In this document: positions 26,796-37,900 of the stretch, in pieces
Layout: each line of letters begins with the position of its first letter
How positions within the stretch are numbered: the first letter of the stretch is position 1
Assembly: GCF_028389875.1 (NCBI RefSeq)
Contig: NC_084663.1
Coordinates: forward strand, 160,609,801-160,673,800
Length of the DNA: 64,000 nucleotides
DNA from: Rhea pennata
Lineage: Eukaryota; Chordata; Aves; Rheiformes; Rheidae
Direction of reading: 5' to 3'
Made by a program: the position numbers and the translations under genes
Notes under the pieces: generated by a model
Database searches by the model: none
Seen by the model: the letters and a program-made list of their open reading frames with translations, nothing else
Told to the model about the DNA's origin: nothing

Positions 26796-29700
26796 TTTGC
26801 TAAAAATGTGTATGTTGAAGACCGTGGAAGGCAGATTGAGAAGTTACGGTACTGAAGCTACATAAGCACTTAAAATACATAACCCATGAGGTTTAGACCT
26901 TTATATCTTTAGGATAGGAGAAAAATACTGATAAAGTCATATCCAATATTAAAACTCACTACATGGTAGAGATCAACAGATTCTCTTCACAGAGCTTTCT
27001 AAACACTCAAGACAGACACCAGTGTTAGAAGTTAAGTAACTTCCTTCCATAAAAATTATACTTTTTAATCTGTATGCTCATTATTTCTTTCTGAACCTTC
27101 ATAACTAGCTGGTGTGCATCACTTCCAATCTGTTTCACTTGACAGCTTCTGTTCTTACTTCACTGAAGACCTTTACTTGCACAGGCCCACTCATCTAGTT
27201 TAGCCTCATTCTCAAAACTAAAAGGCTTCTTCAGAAAATTCAGCTTGTTCTGAAACTAGAGTGGGCTATATCTGCACATAAACAACAGACATTTCTTTGC
27301 TACTGGGTTTACAAATCCATTTTGGAGGGAAAGAAGGTCTCAGAATTGCAGTATCTAAAAACGCACAGATAATATGTTTTGTATAATCTCTCACAAGGAG
27401 GCAGCAAAGTAGCACTTGATTCCCTTTACCCTTCTTGTATACAAAAAGCAAAAAGTGCCCTGTGAAGCTACCACATGAAAAGTATTATGCTTATATACAT
27501 TCCAGTTCCCCCCCACTGAAAACTTTCAGCATTTGGAAGCACATGTCTGCAAGCATCAGAAGGATCAAGGCTCAGGGGACAGACTTGGCACAAGCGGGAT
27601 CCAGAAACTGGTACTAGGTGCCTGAACCGCCAAGATCATGTGGCTGGAACAAGGCATAAGCATTCAATTGTTCAGTAATGTAATGTAATGTAAACGCAAG
27701 TTTACTTAGCTATCAGCATCAGTGACAGCAAATTTAGATGAGCATGAAGGCACTCTCAGCTTCCCAAGCCCAGACATGAATGGCCTCATTCCGTACAACC
27801 CACTGCTCCACATTAGGACACAACCCCTGTGTCCTATCTTTTAATCACATTCCTCATCTAGTAAAATAAGGCATCCACTGCTCCACTCACCTGGGGTGCA
27901 TCCCCTGTCACCAAACTCCTGCTCCCATATACTAGAACTAAAGCACATGTTCCAGATAAGCAGGGCTAATGGTAGGCTTTGTAAACAGAGTTCAGTGCAG
28001 AAGCTACTGCTTTGTGCAACACAAGCTACAGCCAGGTCACTAGATGGGTAGAAACTACCGTAAGCAGCAATATCTGGAGGAGGAAGAACTGCAGCTGTGA
28101 TTTTCTACCACTCTGATTCTCCATCCAATGCTGGCAACATGCTCAACTGTGGGAATCTCTGGCCTAGAGCAAGGCCCAGGGAGCACATCTAAAACCTCTC
28201 TTCTCAAGTTGTGTTTCTGCGAGGATTGCTGGAGGTGCATCCATCCACTCAGGATGCCAGGACTCCTTTTCTGAAGAAAAATCTAGACAAAATGTTTTAT
28301 TTACTTTGAAAATACAAATGTTTTATATTTAAACCAACATTTCCCAAGAAAAAATACCAATTATCTGCTCAAAGGTTATGGAAGCATCCTCCGCTCTTCT
28401 CGTTAAGATTGTGCAGCATGCCTGAAAGGCATGCAAGGCTCCCACATTACACAGTACAAAAGGAAACTTGACTTTATAGTTTTGCCGTTAGGAAGCTCTT
28501 CTGGAAGCTGGGAGACCTGGATTTTGGTCCTGTTCCCAAGATTATTTATGCATTTTTACATATTAAATAGCCAATGAATAGGAGCAGAAACTATACTGAC
28601 AACAGTGGTCTAAACCTCTTCCCACTTGAGTGACCTGCCACGAGCTTCAGAGTTAAAGAGTCCGTAACACAGCCATAAACCATATGGTGTATGGCTCTTT
28701 TCACTATGTAAACACTACATTCATTCCTATAAAGTGATTCAGCTTAATCAGGTAGAATGAAGGGCTCCCTTAGCTTACTTTGGTCTGGAACATGGGGGTG
28801 TAGTATGTGGGTGTCAGACTGTGGAAATAGATTCAAGTTTGAATCTCTTAAGCTGAAGAAGGAACTTTACTTATTTTTTCTGCTTTTTGGTAGAATAATT
28901 GTATTTACTGCCTAATTATAGAAGAGATAGAGATTCTTCCATCAAAATAAATGTAGTGAAGACAACATCTAAGATGCAAAGAGTGGTGCTACCCATCAAT
29001 ATATTATACAGGTCAGAGACCTCCTCCAACTGTTTCCAGATACAACAGAAATTCAGAGATCTTTTTAGACCACTGTTTTGTATTGAATACATATATAAAC
29101 ATGTATTTGTGGATTTCAAGAACAACTCATCCAAAGCCCTTAAGTAAACAGCACTATGATTATTTGCCTCTCAACATGGAGAAAATGAATTTGTGCAACT
29201 GTAAATTATAATTATTTAGGACTCCTTGCCTTGTACAGATGCATAGTCTGTAAAGATGCACTCTTCCAGTTAAACTTGCACCTTTTTTAACAGTTAATTG
29301 AATAGCACATTAGATCTTACATTGCTTACAAATTCTAACTCACACTACAGTCAAAGTCTTAAAAAAAGACATGTACATTAAACAACACAAGCTGACTAGT
29401 AAAAATCTGCAGCAGTTGCTAAACTACTTCTTTTAATTTACTGTTGAATATTTCAAGTCAACAACACATCCCTTTCAACTACAACTCAAAAATTTCAGTA
29501 CTGGCTAAATCCAGTATTTCATCTGTTTAAGATTACTTTACACAAATGAAATTTTGCATTAAATATTGCTCGTGTCTTTCATACAGTACCTCATTGAAAG
29601 TCAAAAGTTGGAGTTTTGCAATAAAATAGGTAATAGATGACAGAAGAAAACTAAGAGCAGCTTTTATATCTATCCTTAGCAGTGCTGAGTCAATACAACT

Positions 29701-30693
29701 ATGGAAGTAGAAGCTGCTTTCTGTTCTGCTTCATGTGTTGTCATATATTGTCAGCTTGGGTCTGAATGCAGACACCCCATAGCAAAGTACAATGTAGCTG
29801 CAAAAGCCACAGCTAAATATTCAGAGACGAATTGAACTTATACCACTGATTAAATATAGGAAATTAGGAGGCATTTATTAAGGAATAAAGTCTTAACTAC
29901 TAAAGAAAATTCTTCTTAAATAAGGGCTGCGTGAACGATAAGGGTAGCAAAGATACTGTAAGCGTACTTTCCATAATAAATTCCAAGTAACTTAGTTACA
30001 CTAGACTCTTACAAAAGATTCCTATTATGAGAAACTTGTGAATGTCCAAAAATACCAGAACTTTATCTCCTCCCTCCTCTTTCCTCTGTTCACCTGCCTC
30101 TCTAATGTTAAAATACATCTTAGCCAAGCCTTAGTATTGAAGGGTGGTTTCTGTGAACAGACAATACTCAGTCATACTACTAGCCATTACCACCTTTTGA
30201 GCCCCGGTCTGCATTAAGATGCAAACCCAACAGCTGTGGTCTCAGTTATTTATAAGAGTTTCCCTTTCAGGTGTGGAAGCCTAAACCAGTTCTGTGACAT
30301 ATTCACAGTTTCTTTTCGCGGGCAAGAACAGCTCTAGGTCTAGGATGATTTGGCAGCGGCATTTTCTCATCCACACTACGGTTCAGATGGTTGCTGCGAT
30401 CTCAAACGATGCACCTACCCGTATCTCAGTGGACCTGGCTGCGTCTCAGCCGCGGACACCGAACCGACCGGCGCACACCCGCACACCGCAGCGGTTACAA
30501 AAGCAGCCTGCCGTGCTCCGCCACGGCGGGCGCACCCGCCGCGGCACGTCGGCGGCGAAGGCCCGGCCCTCACCGCCGTCGGCCCCGAGGAGGCGCGGGA
30601 AGTTTACGGAGGCGCCGGCCGCGGCGGGGGCGGGCTGCTGCCGCCGCCGCGGCGCCACGAGGGAAGCACGCCGCTGCCGGCGGCCCCCACCCC

Positions 30694-30710
30694 CCGCCGC
30701 CGCCGCCGCC
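30694..30710. repeat. (CCG)n short run
   Basis: Five and two-thirds CCG triplets in the 5' end of RAP2A intron 1, inside the CpG island. Confidence 0.8.
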
Positions 30711-30822
30711 CCCCGCCTGCCGCCCCCCGCCGCCGGCCGCGCCCGCCGTGCTGCTCCGACCCCCTCCCCAAACTTACGGCAGGCAAGAGCCTTACGGACG
30801 CGACAGCCGCCTCCCCCCCCCC

Positions 30823-30839
30823 CCCCCCCAGCGCGGGCC
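30823..30839. repeat. C homopolymer (17 bp); G-run on the RAP2A sense strand
   Basis: Seventeen consecutive C on the plus strand, about 95 bp inside intron 1 from the exon 1 donor. The RAP2A transcript would carry G17 here, which can form an RNA G-quadruplex or stabilise an R-loop. Length is likely to be error-prone in assemblies. Confidence 0.88.
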
Positions 30840-30873
30840 CGGGCGAGGGGGCGGTTGGCCCGCAGGCCCCGGC

Positions 30874-30907
30874 GGGCCGGGCCGGGCCGGGCCGGGCCAG
30901 GCCGGGC
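30874..30907. repeat. (GGGCC)n pentanucleotide array at the start of RAP2A intron 1
   Basis: Five perfect GGGCC units (30874-30898), then AGGCC and a partial unit. The array ends 26 bp from the exon 1 splice donor, so the pre-mRNA carries it as GGCCC repeats. A second five-unit array lies at 31906-31930. Confidence 0.9.
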
Positions 30908-30933
30908 GGCGGGGCGGGGGCCGGGCGAGTCAC

Positions 30934-31247
30934 CTCTTGACGCGGATGATCTGGTCGCGCATGGGTCGGATGTCCTGGAAGCTCTGCTGGTTGACGAGGC
31001 TGTAGACGAGGATGAAGCCCTGCCCGTTCTTGATGTAGAGGTCCCGCATGGAGGCGAACTGCTCGGTGCCGGCCGTGTCGAGGATCTCCAGCACGGAGGG
31101 GGACGCGTCCACCTCGATCTCCTTGCGGTAGAAGTCCTCGATGGTGGGGTCGTACTTCTCGATGAAGGTGCCGGTCACGAACTGCACCGTGAGCGCCGAC
31201 TTCCCCACCCCGCCCGAGCCCAGCACCACCACCTTGTACTCGCGCAT
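30934..31247 (-). CDS. RAP2A: RAP2A coding exon 1 (codons 1-104 and two bases of 105)
   Basis: This exon encodes the N-terminal GTPase core of Rap2A. In order: the P-loop GSGGVGKS (residues 10-17), switch I with YDPTIEDF (32-39, Thr35 binding magnesium), DTAG (57-60) and switch II. Phe39 is the Rap2-type residue, where Rap1 has Ser. Thr61 replaces the catalytic Gln of Ras, as in all Rap proteins. The family cycles between GDP and GTP and signals to kinases such as TNIK and MAP4K4. The start at 31245-31247 is chosen because MREYKVVV is the conserved family N-terminus; the context is GGGAGGATGC with A at -3. The frame stays open upstream to an ATG at 31484, but those 79 residues are GC-driven and unlike any Ras protein. 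The donor is AAGAG|GTGACT. From memory the protein differs from human at only a few positions, such as Ala48 and Arg94. Confidence 0.98.
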
Positions 31248-31314
31248 CCTCCCGCCGGCGCGGCGCGGCGCGGACCGCCCGCCCGACCGACCCGCACCTG
31301 CCGACGGCCCCTCC

Positions 31315-31329
31315 TCACCCGCCCGCCAT
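31315..31329 (-). promoter_or_regulatory. Tiny upstream ORF in the RAP2A leader
   Basis: ATG GCG GGC GGG TGA on the minus strand encodes a four-residue peptide (MAGG) and ends 67 nt before the RAP2A ATG, in a different frame. It has G at +4 but C at -3. If transcription starts above 31329 it could lower initiation at RAP2A. Whether it is transcribed is unknown. Confidence 0.35.
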
Positions 31330-31471
31330 GGGCCGCCGCCGCCCTGCCCTGCCTGCCCGCCCCCGCCCCGCTCGCCCGCCCGGCGGATGCTCCCGGCCGC
31401 GGCGGCGCCGCCGCGCTCACGGGCTGCGGCGCGGCCGAGGTGGGGCGCCGGCCCCGCCCCCTCCTTCCCCT

Positions 31472-31485
31472 GTCGCCACGGCAAC
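31472..31485. promoter_or_regulatory. X-box (RFX-type dyad)
   Basis: GTCGCC-AC-GGCAAC fits the RFX consensus GTNRCC-(0-3 nt)-RGYAAC with no mismatch. It lies about 225 bp upstream of the RAP2A ATG, a plausible core-promoter distance. RFX factors regulate ciliary and other housekeeping genes. Confidence 0.5.
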
Positions 31486-31590
31486 AGCCAACCGGCCGCC
31501 GCGCGCGGCGCCGGCGAGGAAGAAAGAGCTGCGAGGAGGGCGGGCGAGGCGCCGCGTCACGCGGCACCGCCCCCGCCGCGCGGGCGCCCG

Positions 31591-31595
31591 CCAAT
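31591..31595 (+). promoter_or_regulatory. CCAAT box (NF-Y type)
   Basis: GCCAATCCG on the plus strand, about 345 bp upstream of the RAP2A ATG. On the gene strand it reads as inverted CCAAT (ATTGG), which NF-Y also binds. A second one is at 31815-31819 (GAGCCAATGG). Confidence 0.4.
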
Positions 31596-31814
31596 CCGCA
31601 AGCGCGGGGGCCGCACGTGACGCTGACGGCAGCGGCGGCTCCGCGGGCCGCGGCGGCGGTCGCCCGTCTCCTCCCGGCCTTCGCCTTGCGCTGTCGCCTA
31701 GGAGACAGCGGCCCGCCCCCGCCCCCAACCCGTTCTGCAGGCCAGCTCCGGGCCACGCGCTCCCCGCGGGGCCAACCAGCCGCCGCGCAGCCGTGACGCG
31801 CCGCGCGGGATGAG

Positions 31815-31819
31815 CCAAT
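31815..31819 (+). promoter_or_regulatory. Second CCAAT box (NF-Y type)
   Basis: GAGCCAATGG fits the NF-Y core well. It is in the same orientation as the one at 31591-31595, about 570 bp above the RAP2A ATG, and could serve RAP2A or a divergent plus-strand transcript from the island. Confidence 0.4.
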
Positions 31820-31873
31820 GGCTGCGCGGGCTGGGGGAGAGCGGGGCTGGGCGGGTGCCCGGCGGTCGCGCGG

Positions 31874-31882
31874 CCGGAAGTG
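31874..31882 (+). promoter_or_regulatory. ETS/GABPA-type site
   Basis: CCGGAAGTG is a complete ETS-family core on the plus strand. Such sites commonly sit within tens of bases of CpG-island start sites, so this may mark an upstream or divergent start. Confidence 0.4.
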
Positions 31883-31901
31883 GCAGCCATAGGCCGCCGA
31901 C

Positions 31902-31934
31902 GGCCGGGCCGGGCCGGGCCGGGCCGGGCCGGGC
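31902..31934. repeat. (GGGCC)n pentanucleotide array upstream of RAP2A
   Basis: Five perfect GGGCC units (31906-31930) with partial units on both sides, about 660 bp above the RAP2A ATG and 20 bp after the ETS-type site. It has the same unit and copy number as the array at 30874-30898. Confidence 0.9.
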
Positions 31935-34900
31935 GCGGGCGGGAGGGCGGTGGCGGCGGGAGCGGCCTCTGGCCGCGGAGGGAGCTGCCGTCGCCCCAGG
32001 GCCGGGAGGCGGCTCCTCCGGTGGGGGCGGGCGAGGCCTGGGTGGGAATCCCCGCGCGGGCTCCCCGTTCCGCTTCCTGCGGGCGTTTCGCTGCTGCGAG
32101 GCTGCCCGCGCAGGCCGCTGCTGCTTGTGGCCGGGCCTCAAGGGCTCCGTCTCGCGCGGCTGTGCGTGCGCAGCGCGGGCAGAGCTGAGCGGGGTTAGCG
32201 AGAGCTGCCCCCTTTGAACGCGGCGTGGCCGTCGTGGTGGTGTGCGCGCTCGGAGGGGCGCAGTTACCCACCTGTTGCTCGTGAATGCCTGCCCCCGCTT
32301 CCCATCCCGACAGGCACTCAGGGCCGGGGGGGACGTGTTCTGAGCAAACGTTAGCTGAAATGGAGGTGCGTGACAAATGTAAACAACGTAATGACATAAA
32401 TAGCTCACAGGATCCTTATGGCTTTGGAAAGACACTCACACTTGAGTGCTTGTCTTTCTAGTGTGACGCGGGACTCCTCAATCATTTTTTTCCTTCAATA
32501 TCACTGGTTGGATATGGTTGGGGGGGAGACTGTTTTCATTAGTGGTAGATAATGCTCTGGTTTCAGCCAGAGCCATTAGTTTGCTGTTATTGAAAGCTCT
32601 TGGAGCTCACTCAGGTTGCATTTCTCTGGGCTGTTCCTCCCTTTGTACTGTCGCATCTTCACTGTTGGTCTCACCTGACTCCTGAAACAACCTGTTATGT
32701 TTCTTTGCTGACTTTTATTTTCAGATGTATTTCTGGGGCTCAGGGACATGCCTGTCCTCTGGTTGTGTGCTTTGGTTAAGTGTTTACCGTGTGCCATGCT
32801 TCAGACTTTTTAGTGTTTTACTTAGGCCTTCTGCTTTAAGAGTGTCTCTTTTCCTCCGTGCTTTTGTTTTTGAGCTGCAGGCTTCAAAACCAGTTTATCT
32901 CAGTAGGCTGCCCTAGCTTTAGTCTCTCTACAAGAAAAGATTACTTGCTGAAGTGGGCTCACAAGAACGCATAATAGTACAAAATGCAAGATGCTGCATG
33001 TATGGATTAATAAGTGTTTCTACGAAGAGGAACTTGTACAGAAATAGAGCCAGGATGGTTATTGGAAAAGAATAGAGCTTGTTTACAAGAGTACACTAGG
33101 AATATTTGTCTAATTAACCTACCAAAAACATAGGAGTGATATGACTGTCATAATAAACAAGGCAGGGTATAGTCAAGGGATAGGCGAGTAAACTAATGAA
33201 CAGTATTGCCAAAAGAGCAGGTATCTAAACTGATTATAAGTCTAGATAGAAAACTAAAAGATAGGCAACTGAGATTTTTGCCTTCCAGTAAGAATAGTGC
33301 AAAGCAAGAATGTCTGGCAGGCTATAAAATGTATTGTGTTTCAAATAGGAAGATGTGCAGTCATACAAAATAGGTTTTAGTGATCCATGTTGAGCGGAAG
33401 AGATTGGGCATCTCTTTTACACATCCTGAGACTAGAACAATCTCCTCATGTTTGTTACTCCTCAGAAAAAGAGCCTATCGAGTCTTGATTAATCATGAGG
33501 ATGTCGATTAAAATGAAAAGAGGCAATGTGAGGCAATATGAATGCTCACACTAAAAGATTTACAGCAGATGTTCAGTTTCATAGATAAAACAGTTGAGTC
33601 TGATGGGCGGCAAATCATTTTTTCCCTTAAGAAGTAGTAAAACTGGTGGAGGGATGCGTTCAGGCACTAAAGAAATATACACAAAAATTAAATACGCAGG
33701 GTCAGTATGTAAAACATGCAGGATGACAAGCAGCAGGATGGTCAACTGGAAGAGGTGCTGGCTTTCTAGAATGGATGGCTTGTTCCTAGCGATCTTACTT
33801 ATTTCATTTGTGAGACTAAATGCTGTACCATTACCCTGTTTTTCTGTCCTTCACCCTTGATTTTGATTGATCTGGGGAAGACAACAACACTGAAAATTCA
33901 GCTGATAAGCACTGGAACCTCTGCCCTAAAAACAAAAACAGTATCAATTGTGTGGAATTATATAGTGAGGTGATTGGAGAGCACGGGGCTGTGTACATGC
34001 TGCCAGTTTTTCTGGCCTCAATTTTTTACGTGCATTGCCTATATATTTGTTATTCTCTGCCCAAAGGTTGAAAAAGGAGACATGAATTTCAGAGGAAGGG
34101 AAACTTCCTGCCGCAAAAGATCGAACTGGTCAGAGCGTGTCCAGAGAAATATCTCAGCCCACATCTGACCAGCAGACAGGCTCCTTCCCAGCATGGCATC
34201 CTTTGCAGCTTCTCAAAGCAGGAGTCATCTAGTTCCTCTGTGCCATACAGCTGGGTTTTGCTGGCTTCCTAGGATTTAGAGAGCTTACTTGCAAGTCTTT
34301 CATGTCTTATATTGGACTATCATATTTCAAACTTCAGCAGCCTGTGGCTAACCACACTGTCTTGTGATAGGCTGCAGTTTCTCAATAAATGGCAAGTTTT
34401 ATCTTATGCTGAAAAGAACTTATGGTTGCATAATTTTCTTGCTAGCTACTGTAGTCTCTGGCTACACATTAGGTCATGTGTATGAAAGAGGAACAAGGCC
34501 GCCTCATTACTTTCATTCCAAATCCAAGGTTTGCTAACTGCAGTAACAACAGTATCGTTGACAAGATTTAAACTAGAGCAAAATGAAAAATGAGCAAGTC
34601 TATAGCCCCCTTCCTCTGAAAGCTGATGGTTGTTCTCTGACATCTAAGCACAAGAGAACATGTGAAGTAAGGAACCTGTCCACTCTACAAACTTTGCTCT
34701 AGTGTATATTTGTTTCCGTGGTCAAGCGCTCTTTTGCAGTGCAGATCATTAGAACAAAAGTGATTTCCTGTTTTTGCTTACTATCATATTTTTATGTTCA
34801 GGCTGGCAATGAAGTTCTGTCGTCGCATAGATTGCTTCTAACCATTTTTAATTACAGTACTTCTGGAATTGTAGCCAGCATTAAGTATTAGGTGTTAAGG

Positions 34901-37900
34901 ATTCAGATTATATTTAGTCTTTCATCTCATATTTTTTGCTAAATTAATTATTTCATTAGAACTGTTTATAAAGTTGTTATCAAAGTCAAGATGCAACTTA
35001 CAACAGTGAAAGATGGGTGACTCTTCTTACACTGTTCTTAGTGTGCAAACACATTTTTAGGTGATCATCCCTGCCGTAACAGCGTCCTTTTCTTGCTGAC
35101 TGTGAAAGCGTACAAATTTGAAATCTTTAAGTTGATGCAAACAGCAGCTTTCCAGAGGACAGCCAGGGAAAAGAAAAACCTGAGCCCTTCTCTGTCATGT
35201 TTGGGAGTGCTCATGCAGTGGCTCCATGACACAAGACCAAGATGAGGGACAGCAAGAGCCGTCTCCTGCCTGGCGGAGTGAATAGAGTAGGATTTAACTT
35301 ATTGCATCCTAAAAGCATGTTTTTTTGGAAGCTAAGTTTAATTAACTCTGTTGGTTGCGGGCCAGTTTGGGTTCTTTGGCTTTGTTGTTGTTGTTTTAAG
35401 GAAATCCAAACCCTTAGTTTCACAGCTATAGTGGATGCGCTGCTGTTTCATGCTAGTAAAGGCTGGTGTGCACTCTGAGTGAGCTAACTTCTGTTTCTGC
35501 TTTAAGCCTTCCTGAAGTCAAGATGTCTGTACAAACATGAGAAAATAGCACTCCACAGACCTTATTGCAGGATCACAGTCAAAATTCGCAGCAGTGGATT
35601 GTAATGATCCATGTTTGCATTGGCTGGTGTTAGCAGTTCGCTAAGCATAGTGACTAGCCTATGTAATGTCCCATGCGTAGCACTCGTGTGCGTTACAACT
35701 GGTAAATTACAGTGCACAGAGGCTGAGGTTCAGACCTGCACAGTACCTGAAGTGTGATGGCGATCTTCATTTCTATACTTCAGTTTTGGTACCTGCTTTG
35801 GGGAAGGGAAATCACAAAACTGAAGTAAGCATTGGGAAATTCTTTGCAAAACTGAGATTTTGGAACTGGAATTGGATTCCCAGCAGTCCAATATGCTGAG
35901 CAGGGAGATCTTACACCAGTTGAGCAGGAGTGTTGGGTGGCCAGATCTTTTTTCCATAGTTTAACTTGATTGTAGCTTCACTTAAGCATCTGTAGAGACA
36001 GGGAGGCAAAATCTGAAATCGTCTCCTACACTTTGGCACTCCGTGGCTGCACAAGCAGCTGGTACTTGCTGGCCTCCTTCAGGTCCTGCTGCCTTTATGT
36101 CCGATTTCACAGTGCTGGCACTTGCCCGGCTCTGTGCTGAGCTATTTCAGCTCGCTAAATTTGGAGAAAACTAATCAAGACAAAGACAAGTAATTGTTTT
36201 ATAATTGTTAGCTGCCAGGGACCATGAAACAAGAACAAGAGTTAACTCCGTCCTCAGCTTGAAGCAGTTTAAACCCACACCTATTGCTTCCCAAGAGAGT
36301 GTTTTGTTTGGTGAAGTAAAACAAACTAGATCACATTGCAGCAGAACTAGATTAAATTAATGCATTGTACCTTACAACTAGAGAGGACAACAAGTGTGAG
36401 CACAATTACTGTGGCTCTGCCAATAGATACTCATTAAGTTGCTGTAACTGTCACTTTCAATTGTGTGCTCCCGTCCCTAGGGTTTTTTAAACAATTTGAA
36501 AGACATGGAGAGAATAGGAGTAGGCATACCCAAGTCTTCTTGCAGCCACAATTTAATTTTCTAATCAGAAAGGAGCATTCAGGCTTCAGTCCCATGTGTT
36601 TGTTTCCACAGGATGACCAGTTTAGTAGCTCTGCAAATCAACACAGCTTTCAGTTGTTATCGTCTCATTAATGTTCTTTCCTGACATTACAAATTAACTA
36701 TTTAAAGGAAGGGGATCACTCACTGATGGGTAGGTCTAGTATTTTTTAACTATTTTATGCAACTAATTCTCAATCCTTGTCACGTAATAAGGTCGTTGTA
36801 TTTAATTGAAGATGTTGGTTAAATTTTAAAAGAATAATTGCTACTGGCCCTTCTTAAGAATGAAAATTGAGCCATTCCCCAAAGCACCAAGTAATCCAAG
36901 TGAAAATATTCTGTTTTAGCTTATGACCTGATTTTTATGTTTTAGTGAGGTTTTGGTGGACTTCTGCTGATGTATTATGATATTTCACAGCAAAGCTTTC
37001 TTTATTTCCTACAAAAGCAAGTAAGAAACCTTGGTGGGGTTATTCATTTTAATGAAAAGCTTCCAGTGCATATCTAAGTGTTTTAAGAAATACTGTTCTG
37101 CTAGTAAAGTTAAGTTAAATGACTGGTTCAAAACAGGAAGTCAGTTTCAAAATACAAAAAAAAAAATAGTGAAATAAACTAAGAACAGCTAACTTATTAT
37201 TCCATTTGACTCTCTTTCTCCTTAGGATGTTCAAAAATTAATCAATTTGATTACAAGTTTTAAGAGAAAGTGAAGATAATGATAGTCTGTTTTTATTAAG
37301 GTACTAAAGTCTTGGAATACTTATCAGAAGTCACATAGCCATTTTTTTCTGAGTCAGATTTGAAAGGAAATGTTTAACTCCTCTTTTTTAACAACCAGGG
37401 AATTAGCATCAAGGTCTTGTATTTCACAGGCATTAGATTTCATAGGTGTCAATAAAAATCTAGTACTATGGGTAAAAAAAACAATTTCTTTTACATGGTT
37501 GGTTAGTTTGAACAAAATACTGAGAATGAAATTAAATTATAAGATTGCTTTGAGTTACAGGATAAATTAAAATAAGCTTTCAAATACATTTTTCTCAAAT
37601 ATATTTCTAACATGCATTTTCTTAAACAGGATAGTATTTAACATTCATCTCTCAAGAATTATCAAATCATGATTTACATCAGTTGGTGCATGTCTGAGTA
37701 GACACATTTGTTCTGGATGTTTGGATTTACATCATCTATTATAGGCAGTTAAAGTGGTTGCTCTGCAGAATATCCACAGCAAACAACATGAGACCCCGAA
37801 AGGTCAATGAAGAGAGGTAGGTTTTAATGGCAGCAATTGCTTTGTGGGAAGTGAGATCAGGTCTCTTCCAAAAAACACTCTGCAGCCGATTTGTCTGCAA

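Larger units (their letters stand above)
3374..30933 (-). other. RAP2A: RAP2A intron 1 (about 27.6 kb)
   Basis: The intron is bounded by the donor GT at 30932-30933 (AAGAG|GTGACT on the minus strand) and the acceptor AG at 3374-3375. Phase is after codon base 2, so the split codon is AG|G (Arg105). The interior is mostly AT-rich single-copy DNA, with two CR1 fragments near 13.24-13.98 kb, MIR-like remnants at about 10.4, 12.3 and 26.7 kb, homopolymers and a GA microsatellite, plus one CpG-rich block at about 16.06-16.40 kb. ORFs of up to 169 codons in either strand lack any family resemblance that I recognise and start at arbitrary ATGs, so I treat them as chance. No additional RAP2A coding exon is needed, because exons 1 and 2 join to a complete protein. 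Confidence 0.95.
31248..31600 (-). other. RAP2A: Probable RAP2A 5' UTR (start site not determined)
   Basis: This is GC-rich sequence directly upstream of the RAP2A ATG on the minus strand. It contains GC boxes and one very short upstream ORF (31315-31329). The upper limit is arbitrary: CpG-island promoters start at many sites, and nothing in the sequence marks a single one. Confidence 0.4.
30430..32300. promoter_or_regulatory. RAP2A: CpG island and promoter region of RAP2A
   Basis: A continuous GC- and CpG-dense block of about 1.9 kb contains RAP2A exon 1, the start of intron 1 and the upstream DNA. No TATA box is evident, as usual for CpG-island promoters with dispersed start sites. Elements visible upstream of the ATG include GC boxes (for example CCCCGCCCC at 31452-31460), an RFX-type X-box at 31472-31485, two CCAAT boxes (31591-31595, 31815-31819), an E-box CACGTG at 31614-31619 and an ETS-type CCGGAAGTG at 31874-31882. 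A near-NRF1 dyad lies near 32161-32172. The long ORFs of up to 500 codons on both strands here come from the scarcity of stop codons in GC-rich DNA and are not genes. The exact transcription start cannot be read from sequence. Confidence 0.9.

Noticed and set aside
27675-27692. Short TAATG/GTAAT tandem run
   Set aside because: Only three to four units; too short to treat as a functional repeat.
28510-28550. GGAGACCTGGATTTTGGTCC, resembling the first part of a MIR element
   Set aside because: The rest of the MIR order is not seen downstream, so the match is too short to support.
30294-31796. A 500-codon plus-strand ORF and several overlapping ORFs of 100-330 codons on both strands across the CpG island
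   Set aside because: They are Pro/Ala/Arg/Gly-rich reading frames in GC-rich DNA where stop codons are rare. They overlap RAP2A exon 1 and promoter and show no domain.
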